From the NCBI GenBank assembly GCA_913045265.1, contig CAJWQX010000054.1, positions 1 to 18,754 of the forward strand: a stretch of 18,754 nt of DNA, in the 5' to 3' direction. The translations under genes were made by a program, and so were the position numbers. Positions within the stretch are counted from its first letter, which is position 1. Every line of letters begins with the position of its first letter. Shown piece by piece: positions 8,523 to 16,302 of the stretch. Below the pieces are notes generated by a model. The model did no database searches, had not been told where the DNA came from, and saw nothing but the letters and a program-made list of their open reading frames with translations. This DNA comes from UBA11889 sp002313255 (GTDB taxonomy: Bacteria; Pseudomonadota; Gammaproteobacteria; Pseudomonadales; Azotimanducaceae).

Positions 8523-8746
8523 GCTAAATACGTTGAACCCACCCAACTGTCACACTAAACGTCCAACGTGCAATTTTCCAATTGTTAGAATAGAAATCAC
8601 CCATTTTTGGATCTGTGCGGCGCCTTTCCTATTCCTAATATTCGATGCTATCGCTCGGACTTTTTCTCGAACCGGACCCGTCGTGTTGGTAACGCAAGAT
8701 CAGCTATGACGGACCATCGTATCGGACACCAGACGACCGGAGGGAG
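8523..8746 (-). other. Intergenic region upstream of the receptor
   Basis: About 225 nt between the end of the ABC pair and the receptor's ribosome binding site, with a more AT-rich half near 8570-8650. It is the natural place for a receptor promoter. I see no convincing -35/-10 pair, Fur box, operator palindrome or intrinsic terminator. The best promoter-like pair on the minus strand (TTGGAA, 18-nt spacer, TAGTGT) is weak. Confidence 0.3.
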
Positions 8747-10756
8747 CTAGGTTTGTTGTAACTCGACAAATGTTCGGTAGCGCCCGTCGGGTCGGGCCAT
8801 CAATTCGGCTTCGGAGCCGCTCTCGACGATTCGACCGTCCTCTAGAAATATTATTCGATCGGCATGACGAATGGTCGACAGGCGATGAGCGATGACGATG
8901 ACGAGACGGTCTTTGGCTGCGTTTTCTAGAGCGCCGACGAGGCGCTGCTCGGTTTGCGGGTCGAGAGCCGCCGTGGGTTCGTCTAGAATCAAGATCTTGG
9001 CGTCGCGAACGAGGCCGCGTGCAATAGACAGTCGTTGTTGCTGACCGACCGATAACGTATCGCCGGATCGCCCGAGAACTGTGTCGATCCCATCGGGTAG
9101 TTTATCGAGGAATTCGTTGCAACCTGCAGTCTCGAGGGCTTCACGCAACTTTGATTCTGTCGCATCCGGATTCGCAAGCAGGAGATTTTCACGGACCGTG
9201 TCGGAAAGGAGTACGTGTTCCTGGAATACGTAGGTGACGTGGCGCCTCAGGCTGTCCACGTTAAGTTCGCGGATGTCGACACCGTCGATCAAAATGCGAC
9301 CAGAAGTTGGTGTGAGTAACGAGGGAATGAGGTAGGCCAAGGTAGTTTTACCAGCGCCAGTGGGGCCCACAATCGCGACGAGTTTGTTGATGGGAAGTTC
9401 AACGTTGATGCGGTCGAGAGCCCGTTTGCCGTCGGGGTAGTCGAAGCTGACATCTTCCAGCACGACACTCTCTTGGATGTTGTCTAATTGCTGGCCCTCT
9501 GACCGGTTCTCCTCGGAGCGATAGTCGAGGAAAAAGAAGACACGGCGTACCGCGGCCAGCGTTTCTTGAAGTTTGATCCATATGGCACCGTAATAGCCAG
9601 CGGCGCTAGAGATTTGGTAATAGATGCCTAACAACACGGCGAAATCGCCGGGGGTCATCGTGTTTTCAATGATCTGGTCGGACACCAGTATGGTGACGTA
9701 GATGGCTGCGGCAGCGAAAACGCCGCCCGCGATCGATGCCACAAAGATAATCACCGCGATCGCATAGCGTTCGCGGAGGAACGTCTGATCGCTGAAGGAC
9801 GCAAAACGGCTAGACACTTGCGTTGAAGCTCCGAGACTCTGTACTGCACCGACCTGTGTGATGGATTCTTCCATGGCGTTGGTGGCGGCTGAACCAGCGG
9901 CGCGTTTATTTTGATTGGTACGTCTGAGCGCGCCAGAAAAGGGAAACGTGGTCACGAACGCTGCAGGGACGGCGAACCAAGCAATCCAAATGAGTTCTGG
10001 CGCAACCGCGCCGTAGGAATATTGAAGAATGTAGAGGCTGATTAAAGCTCCGAGGCCCATGAAAAAAGGAGTGAAGGTGACCCGGTACGCGAGGTCGGGG
10101 ACTTCGGGTACGTCATAGAGCACTCGAAAGACGCTATCGCCGATACGCTGGTCGTCGAGTACGGTCATTGGTAGGAGCGTAAGACGGTGAAATAGACGGG
10201 TACGCACACGATTGGCGATGGACTGAGTCAGGCGGACGTGCACCATGAATTCGGCGATACCCCAGATGCCGCCGCCCGCACTATAGCCCGCACTAACGGT
10301 GTTTTCGGCTTGCGTCGCCGCGTCCTGGCCTTGCAGAAGCCCTGCGCCCGTCCCACCCATCCGACTACCGATGGTGAAGAGCATAATGGCGTAGATGATG
10401 GTTAAGACCAGCATGATTCCCATTGGATCCAGTCCGTCAATCAGGCTGAGTATCGGATTCATGAACGGCGGATAGGCGACGCTGGTTTCACCGAACGGTC
10501 GTTGCAAGATGACGTTGTCGATCAGGATCTTGGCCATCCAGGGCAAGAGAAGCGCGGGAAATACCAGTCCGAGCTGTAGCAGGAACTTCAGACTGAATAA
10601 CCACTTAGCTTCGGTGAGCAGCTTGGCGCAGCGTCCAATGAGTCGCAGTGCTTCGTTAGTTTTAATGTCGGATTGGGTGTCGACGCGGTCATCGAATTGG
10701 TTCTTGCCTAGGACCTCCTTCAGCACGGAGGTTGGTTCATTTGTTGCTATCGTCAT
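8747..10756 (-). CDS. ABC exporter half-transporter (subunit B)
   Basis: A 669-residue fused membrane-plus-ATPase half-transporter of the type IV (MsbA/lipid-multidrug) exporter class. The N-terminal 410 residues contain the transmembrane helices. The nucleotide-binding domain has Walker A GPTGAGKT (464-471), Q-loop Gln512, signature LSVGQ (568-572), Walker B ILILDEP (588-594) with catalytic Glu593, and switch His624. All ATPase residues are present; the signature has Val where Gly is usual. A Gly/Ala-rich stretch (about 131-163) between the second hydrophobic segment and the cytoplasmic helix is not usual for this family. ATG at 10756 overlaps the stop of the other ABC gene (ATGA, 4 nt), so the two are surely made together and probably form a heterodimer. 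The substrate is unknown. Confidence 0.93.
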   Translation of the reverse strand: MTIATNEPTSVLKEVLGKNQFDDRVDTQSDIKTNEALRLIGRCAKLLTEAKWLFSLKFLLQLGLVFPALLLPWMAKILIDNVILQRPFGETSVAYPPFMNPILSLIDGLDPMGIMLVLTIIYAIMLFTIGSRMGGTGAGLLQGQDAATQAENTVSAGYSAGGGIWGIAEFMVHVRLTQSIANRVRTRLFHRLTLLPMTVLDDQRIGDSVFRVLYDVPEVPDLAYRVTFTPFFMGLGALISLYILQYSYGAVAPELIWIAWFAVPAAFVTTFPFSGALRRTNQNKRAAGSAATNAMEESITQVGAVQSLGASTQVSSRFASFSDQTFLRERYAIAVIIFVASIAGGVFAAAAIYVTILVSDQIIENTMTPGDFAVLLGIYYQISSAAGYYGAIWIKLQETLAAVRRVFFFLDYRSEENRSEGQQLDNIQESVVLEDVSFDYPDGKRALDRINVELPINKLVAIVGPTGAGKTTLAYLIPSLLTPTSGRILIDGVDIRELNVDSLRRHVTYVFQEHVLLSDTVRENLLLANPDATESKLREALETAGCNEFLDKLPDGIDTVLGRSGDTLSVGQQQRLSIARGLVRDAKILILDEPTAALDPQTEQRLVGALENAAKDRLVIVIAHRLSTIRHADRIIFLEDGRIVESGSEAELMARPDGRYRTFVELQQT

Positions 10757-12807
10757 GGCGATGTCTCGACCGTTTCAGTCTCGACGAACGCGCGGTACCG
10801 GCCATTTTCCAATCTCGTCAGCTCGTCGTGACTACCTGTCTCGACGATGCGCCCGTCTTCAAGAAACGCGATCTGATCTGCATTACGGATGGTCGAAAGT
10901 CGGTGGGTAATGAGGAAAATGACTTTGTCTTTGCCCCAGGTTGTTAGGTTGGTAAGTACGCGCTGTTCGGTTTGGGCATCTAGTGACGCTGTAGGCTCGT
11001 CCAGGATGAGGATCGGCGCATCGCGTAAAACGGCCCTGGCAATAGACAATCGTTGCCGTTGGCCCGCCGAAAGTTTAGCGCCGCGTTCGCCGAGTTCGGT
11101 GTTGTAACCTTTTGATTGTGCTTCGATAAAGTCGTGCGCGCAGGCAATTGTTGCTGCGGTCTCGATGGCGGCTGGTTCCGCCGTTGGGTTGCCGAAGCCG
11201 ATGTTGTTCGCGATGGTATTAGCGAACAGTACGTTTTTTTGTAAGGCAATGGCGGCATGTCGGCGAACGTCGTCGACGGCCATATCCTTAAGGTCAACAT
11301 CGTTGACTTCAATTCGACCGGAATTGGGATCATAAAGACGTAGCAGAAGCGACATCAGCGTTGATTTGCCTGAACCGGTGGCGCCGACAATGGCCGTGAT
11401 ACTACCGGCGCCGGCTTCAAGATCGATTCCGCGCAAAATAGGTTGATCCGGGTTGTAACCGAATACAACGTTGCGCCAACGCACACGCGCGACCCGAATT
11501 GGAAAGGGTAGTGGATTCTCGGGGTCGTCCACCTCGGGCTCGATGTCTAGAAGGAAGAAAGCGCGCTCCAATGCCAGAAATAAGTCTTGCATGCGCATCC
11601 AGATGCCGAGTAGTCCACGCATGCCGAATGCGAAGCCTCCTACTTGTCCCATCGCGATCCGATAGGCCCCGTAGTTCCACACTGCAAAGCCGATGAGCGA
11701 GGCGACCAGCGCTCCTAGAAAGGTGTCCCTTTGGTCGATGATCCACGAAACCATGATGTATTCAGAAAGGATCAATGTACTGCCAGCCAGTAGCCCGACG
11801 ACCAAGGTAATCAGCGCCATATCGAGGCGGAGGAAATATGCAGCATCGAGTGCGCGTATCGAATCAGCAGAAAACCGATCGAATACACGCGACTCCGCCC
11901 GGTTCGCCTTGACGACCTTGACAGCTGCGAAGACCTCCTGGGCACGGGAGGTCAGGTCACTGTTAGCAATTCGGTTAGCGAGGACTCGACGCCGTATCCT
12001 CGGCGTGGAGACGATGCTCAGCCAGACCACGGGAAAGACAACCACGACGACCACGAGCGTAAACCATGGGTCGAACATGGCGACCACGAAAAGCCCGATA
12101 ATTAGGCCCAATGCGGCGCTGATGGGGGTATAGATGCCGCTTTGAATCAAATTAACGATCATGGCGCTGTCTTGATAAACACGAAAAATGGCATCCCCGA
12201 CGCGTGCGTTGTCGTGATAACTCAACGATAACGACTCGGCGCGTTCAACCATCGCCACCCGTAGATTTTGATTAACGCTTTGCCAGACCCATACGTTGTA
12301 ATACCAGAACCCGGCCCCGAACAATGCACCGAACAAACTGCCGACGATGCCCCAAATAATCAGGCGGTTACGGACCGTTTTACGTTGTTCTTGGGTTAAT
12401 ACCGAGACGGTGTCCGGTTGAGCGCTATTATCGACTCCAGATGGAAAATTCAAGTGGCTATTGTCGGTTATGTTTGATGGCGCGCTAGTCCCTTGCCTGC
12501 CTAGTTGTCTTGCCTCGTTGGTGACATATTCATCGCCAACGAATAACACCGTCGCCTGAAGGGGCTGCAGTTTTTGGCCGAGTAACACTTTGTTGTAGAA
12601 AAGGTCAGTACCAACGAATGCAGCGGGTATGCCCGCGACGATGCCCGATAACATCAACCCACCGAGAACCATCAGGTGTTTGAGCATGGGTTGGAAGTAT
12701 GGCCAGGTACGAAACGCTAGCTGAAGCATCGCGCGGAAACTCATGCTAGGTGGATCGTTTCCGGTTGACCGATCTGCGTAACCCTCAAGTAGGCTGAGAT
12801 CGCTCAC
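10753..12807 (-). CDS. ABC exporter half-transporter (subunit A)
   Basis: A 684-residue type IV exporter half-transporter, partner of the next gene. The first membrane helix (about 46-66) is followed by an unusually long, polar, Asn/Ser/Gln-rich loop (about 72-148) predicted to be periplasmic before helix two (149-170). The ATPase domain has Walker A GATGSGKS (475-482), Gln523, signature LSAGQ (579-583), Walker B ILILDEP (599-605) with Glu604, and His635. Both half-sites of a heterodimer with the neighbour therefore look catalytically competent, unlike exporters with one degenerate site. The start is GTG at 12807, inside the last codons of the sulfatase gene (GTGA overlap, 4 nt). No independent ribosome binding site is evident, so translation is likely coupled to the sulfatase. 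The exported substrate is not identifiable. Confidence 0.93.
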   Translation of the reverse strand: MSDLSLLEGYADRSTGNDPPSMSFRAMLQLAFRTWPYFQPMLKHLMVLGGLMLSGIVAGIPAAFVGTDLFYNKVLLGQKLQPLQATVLFVGDEYVTNEARQLGRQGTSAPSNITDNSHLNFPSGVDNSAQPDTVSVLTQEQRKTVRNRLIIWGIVGSLFGALFGAGFWYYNVWVWQSVNQNLRVAMVERAESLSLSYHDNARVGDAIFRVYQDSAMIVNLIQSGIYTPISAALGLIIGLFVVAMFDPWFTLVVVVVVFPVVWLSIVSTPRIRRRVLANRIANSDLTSRAQEVFAAVKVVKANRAESRVFDRFSADSIRALDAAYFLRLDMALITLVVGLLAGSTLILSEYIMVSWIIDQRDTFLGALVASLIGFAVWNYGAYRIAMGQVGGFAFGMRGLLGIWMRMQDLFLALERAFFLLDIEPEVDDPENPLPFPIRVARVRWRNVVFGYNPDQPILRGIDLEAGAGSITAIVGATGSGKSTLMSLLLRLYDPNSGRIEVNDVDLKDMAVDDVRRHAAIALQKNVLFANTIANNIGFGNPTAEPAAIETAATIACAHDFIEAQSKGYNTELGERGAKLSAGQRQRLSIARAVLRDAPILILDEPTASLDAQTEQRVLTNLTTWGKDKVIFLITHRLSTIRNADQIAFLEDGRIVETGSHDELTRLENGRYRAFVETETVETSP

Positions 12808-14405
12808 TGGAATTCGGGACTACGCAACCAGGTTGCGGGAAACCGCTCGGTAATTTCTGTCCATGCTGCTTCGGAGCGCGGGTACTGACCCTTGTCGTCT
12901 GTGTCCACAATCCAGGCTTCGAGCTGGAAGCGCATTGCGTCGAGTTGTCCCGCGTGGGCTGGATCGTGGGCGAGGTTCACCACCTCGTCAGGGTCGTTTT
13001 TCAGGTCGTACAGTTCTTCTGCGACACGGGGGTCGTAGGGTGCAGCCTGCGCAGAGGTCAGTTTCCCTGCTGTGGCAAGCCGACGAATCATCAGAAAGCT
13101 GCTTTTCTCGGGATCGGCCAGCGAAATCATCTCGCGGTGTCCCCAGTTCATCAGGGGTCGGTCGATCATGAAGTTGCGGATGTAGTGATAGCGCTCACCC
13201 ATGACTGAACGAACTCGATCTATGACATTCGACATACGGTCGGCGGACGAGAAAACGTAGTCGCGGGAATAATCTTTCGCGAATAGGTTTCTTGAATCCA
13301 TGTAGTTTGGAACGTCGAGGTTAGCCAAGGCGAGGGAGGTTGCGGCGATATCCATGAGGTTGACGATGTCACTTCGTCTTGAACCGGGTTTCACCACCTC
13401 CGACATGCTCGGGGCGACGACGATCAAAGGAACGTGCAGGCCTTCCACATAAGTAAACTCCTTACTTCGGGGCAGATCCGAACCATGATCGGAGTAGAGG
13501 AAAACAATGGTATTTTCCCACAGACCATCCGCTTTCAAACGCGAGACGGTTTGTCCCACTTGATAGTCAGTACGCAACACACTGTTGTAGTGATCAGCGA
13601 GATGTTGGCGCACCTGGGGTATGTCTGGGTATTGGTCAGGCACGCGCACGTCGGCAGGTTTGACGGGCGTGTAACCGAGGGACCGTAATCGTGATTCCAA
13701 GTTCTTGATACCTTTTCCTCCCGCCACCGACATCTGGCCGAAAAACGCGGATCCGCCATTTACATCGCGCCAATCTCCAGCGCCCGCCGGTCCTTTCCAG
13801 CTTTGGTCGCCTCTTTCTAATGTGGTTGTACCCTTGGCGAGTTGGCGCTTCGTTACGGCCGCTTTGCCCTTCCCGCTGGTGATCGACTGTCCTGGACGAG
13901 TGTCGGACGCCCGGTTGTACTGATTGCGTTCGAAACTGAAACCTTCCACGATCGAATAGAGATCCGAGCGATCGTAGGCGAAGTTGAAATCGTCCTTACT
14001 GCCGTTATAGGTCGTGTACCCCGCCTTGCGGAATATCTCTGGAACAGTCGTTACACCCTCCGGCAAATGAATCTGGTAGCTCGGTACTCGGCCGGATCGG
14101 TGATCGTGTGTACCTGTTCGAATACTGTAAGCACCGGTAATAATTGCCGAGCGGGTCGGGCTACATACGGGCGACGGGGCATAGGCGCGCTCGAAAACCA
14201 CGCCCTGCGACGCCAATGCGTCGATGTTCGGAGTTTGGACTCGCGTGTCGCCATAGGTGCCGTACCAGGGCGACTGATCGTCGATGGAGATCCACAGGAT
14301 ATTGGTCCGAGCAGTGGGATTCTGTTCGGCGAGAGATGACTGGCTGGAAAGTGTCAGCGCCAGTATAAAAACAGACAACCCGAGTGCGACTTTAAAACCG
14401 GACAT
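12804..14405 (-). CDS. Exported formylglycine-dependent sulfatase (S1 family), divergent active site
   Basis: A 533-residue sulfatase with a Sec signal peptide (Leu-rich core, cleavage near SLA at about residue 26), so periplasmic or outside. The C-x-P-x-R motif CSPTR starts at Cys81, which is converted to formylglycine. Asp42 and Asp43 in ISIDDQ and Asp306-His307 in YSDHGSD supply the metal site; Lys315 in RSKEFTYVEG matches the distal lysine. The NGSKDDFNF stretch (134-142) replaces the common GKWH by S-K-D-D, as in the branch related to sulfamidases and glycan sulfatases. The usual active-site His after the FF strand (around 221-235) is not visible. The substrate is therefore uncertain. 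GGAGG lies 11 nt before the ATG. The gene overlaps the ABC gene by 4 nt, suggesting a shared job with the exporter. Confidence 0.9.
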   Translation of the reverse strand: MSGFKVALGLSVFILALTLSSQSSLAEQNPTARTNILWISIDDQSPWYGTYGDTRVQTPNIDALASQGVVFERAYAPSPVCSPTRSAIITGAYSIRTGTHDHRSGRVPSYQIHLPEGVTTVPEIFRKAGYTTYNGSKDDFNFAYDRSDLYSIVEGFSFERNQYNRASDTRPGQSITSGKGKAAVTKRQLAKGTTTLERGDQSWKGPAGAGDWRDVNGGSAFFGQMSVAGGKGIKNLESRLRSLGYTPVKPADVRVPDQYPDIPQVRQHLADHYNSVLRTDYQVGQTVSRLKADGLWENTIVFLYSDHGSDLPRSKEFTYVEGLHVPLIVVAPSMSEVVKPGSRRSDIVNLMDIAATSLALANLDVPNYMDSRNLFAKDYSRDYVFSSADRMSNVIDRVRSVMGERYHYIRNFMIDRPLMNWGHREMISLADPEKSSFLMIRRLATAGKLTSAQAAPYDPRVAEELYDLKNDPDEVVNLAHDPAHAGQLDAMRFQLEAWIVDTDDKGQYPRSEAAWTEITERFPATWLRSPEFQ

Positions 14406-14416
14406 CGCTTATTGTG

Positions 14417-14421
14417 CCTCC
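14417..14421 (-). promoter_or_regulatory. Ribosome binding site of the sulfatase-ABC operon
   Basis: GGAGG on the minus strand, 11 nt before the ATG at 14405; the spacing is slightly long. It supports the start and implies that this sulfatase is the lead cistron for the coupled ABC genes. The 193-nt gap upstream (14406-14598) shows no clear terminator or promoter. Confidence 0.55.
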
Positions 14422-14598
14422 ACTTATTCTGTGTGTTTCTCTTGCAGCTTTTGTTGGAACCGACGTATCGTTCCGTCCTTCTAAGCTTGCTCGGCCGGCG
14501 TCAATGGGTCCGACTTAACGGGCTTACGATGCGTGGCAGAGCGATACCTTCCGGAGATTCGCTGCCCGTCATACTTCTCTCGACCGACGCATTTCACA

Positions 14599-16182
14599 TT
14601 ACTCACTCGCTGCTGCGGCGCGCACTTCCTCAGTCCATTCCTTTATCCGCCTGGCTCTGCGCTCGTCAATAACGGGATCGGGTCCGCGCCCTGTGGGAAG
14701 AACCCTGCCTTCCGGATAATCAGCGCCTAAAGCGCTACGACTGACCGAAAGACTCCATTGTTTAAATTGCTCATGCAGTCGAGTGGCGATATCCGGATAC
14801 AAGTCGATCAGGTTCTGCTGCTCACTTGGATCACCAATCACATTGTATAGCTCGTACGGGATCTTATTATCTCCACCAGCGTAATCGGAATTCTTGACGA
14901 TTTTCCAATCGTTATCCAGCCACATCCAGCCACCACTTGCCCTAAATCCTATCGGCTCATCTCGTCGCGCAGGCTCTTTCTTGAACACTTCGGCGAGAGA
15001 GATACCATCGTGCACCTTGTTGATGGAGTCTGGATTGAGACCCGCAACATCGATCAGCGTCGGGAACATATCAACGGTACCCGACGGGAAGTTGGATACC
15101 CGCGGTTCTATACCTGCGGGCCACTCCACAATTGTCGGTTCGCGAAGTCCTCCCTCGTAAAAATCTTTTTTGAATCCTCGCAAATGTCCCGTGCTATCCG
15201 GATCCACTCCCCTGTAGCAGCCGTGCAGCGTCCTGGCCTCCAGGCTTGTGAGGTTCGGGTCAATTTCATCGCTACAGTTTGATGGATAGATTATTTCTCT
15301 GTCCTCACCTTCTCCACGGGAAAGTGCATCGACATTGGGTGTACCACCATTATCACTGGTGAACCAGACGAGCGTATTGTCTGCTACGCCCATATCCTTA
15401 AGGCTCTGTCTTAAGTGACCGATGGACCGATCGATTGCAATAATTTCACCCATCATGTTTGCCGAGGTTCGATCCACCTTGCCTAAAAACGGCTTAATAT
15501 CCTCCTCTGAGGCCGTCCAGGGTCCATGAGGCGCTGAGTACCAGATGACGACGAATACCGGCTTATTCTGCGCCACCTGCCTGCCGATGTACTTCACAGC
15601 CTCGGCGACGATGACTTCCGAGCCATCACCTTGAAACTGCTCGCGAGTACCGTTGCGACTCAGTTCGAATTCACCTAGATCGAACCCGTTGGTCGCGCTC
15701 AGCCAATAGTCAAACCCCAGCTCGCCAGGATTATGGGGGTCATCGGCAGAAAGCGGATGTCCATTTGGTTGAGTCTGATTCAGGTGCCACTTTCCAAAGT
15801 GGGCGGTTGCATAGCCCGCCTCACGAAAGGCGGTGGAGAGCATCTTTTCCTGCTTGTTGATTGAGTGTCCAACGCGAAACGCCCCGGTACGATCATTGCT
15901 ACGACCCGTGAGCACCGACGCCCTGGTCGGCGTGCAACTGGGCGCGCCGGCATAGAATCGGTCCATCCGCAGTCCATTGCGAGCCATGTCGTCGAAATTC
16001 GGCGTTTTCATGAGGGGATAACCGTAATAACCGGTCTGCGCCCAACCCATGTCGTCTGCCATCACAAGTACCACGTTCGGGCGATCGACCTGCGCGTTGG
16101 TCACCATCGCTAGAAGGACGGGGACAAGAATAGGAAACTTTTTCATCTTTGGTCGGAATCTCCTCTCGGAAGGCGTAACCAT
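14599..16182 (-). CDS. Exported arylsulfatase (S1 family, formylglycine type)
   Basis: A sulfatase of up to 527 residues that hydrolyses sulfate esters in the periplasm or outside. The frame opens at ATG 16182, but the signal peptide (KKFPILVPVLLAMVTNAQ) begins at an inner ATG, 16146, preceded by GAGGAG 13 nt upstream. I prefer 16146. Numbered from 16182, active-site residues are complete: Asp43-Asp44 in MADDMGW, formylglycine Cys83 and Arg87 in CTPTR, Lys131 and His133 in FGKWHL, His219 in SAPHGPW, Asp277-Asn278 in TSDNGG and Lys338 in LRGFKKDFYEGG. This is the arylsulfatase A-like pattern. An insert (about 284-325) carries Cys303 and Cys322, a possible disulfide. The natural substrate is not clear. 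It lies between the phosphotransferase and the second sulfatase on the same strand with gaps of 120 to 200 nt, so co-transcription is plausible. Confidence 0.93.
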   Translation of the reverse strand: MVTPSERRFRPKMKKFPILVPVLLAMVTNAQVDRPNVVLVMADDMGWAQTGYYGYPLMKTPNFDDMARNGLRMDRFYAGAPSCTPTRASVLTGRSNDRTGAFRVGHSINKQEKMLSTAFREAGYATAHFGKWHLNQTQPNGHPLSADDPHNPGELGFDYWLSATNGFDLGEFELSRNGTREQFQGDGSEVIVAEAVKYIGRQVAQNKPVFVVIWYSAPHGPWTASEEDIKPFLGKVDRTSANMMGEIIAIDRSIGHLRQSLKDMGVADNTLVWFTSDNGGTPNVDALSRGEGEDREIIYPSNCSDEIDPNLTSLEARTLHGCYRGVDPDSTGHLRGFKKDFYEGGLREPTIVEWPAGIEPRVSNFPSGTVDMFPTLIDVAGLNPDSINKVHDGISLAEVFKKEPARRDEPIGFRASGGWMWLDNDWKIVKNSDYAGGDNKIPYELYNVIGDPSEQQNLIDLYPDIATRLHEQFKQWSLSVSRSALGADYPEGRVLPTGRGPDPVIDERRARRIKEWTEEVRAAAASE

Positions 16183-16302
16183 GCCACGACGCGATCCTGG
16201 TGCTCGGAATTTGGTTGAATCATCGATTGTCCTTAGGCGGCTTGAAACAATCTAAATGGCCGCCCAGTGCGTTCAAATGATATGGCTTTGGATAAGGCAG
16301 AA

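Noticed and set aside
8523..8640. Promoter-like hexamers upstream of the receptor (TTGGAA with TAGTGT; TATTCT)
   Set aside because: Each matches the consensus at only three or four positions per box and none is clearly better than background.
5545..16182. Classical polysaccharide utilisation locus
   Set aside because: Sulfatases and a TonB-dependent receptor are present, but there is no SusD-like protein, glycoside hydrolase, polysaccharide lyase or sensor, and the ABC genes are exporters.
16236..16264. Inverted repeat GGCGGC...GCCGCC after the phosphotransferase gene, a possible terminator
   Set aside because: The stem is only 6 bp with a 17-nt loop, and no U-run follows on the minus strand.
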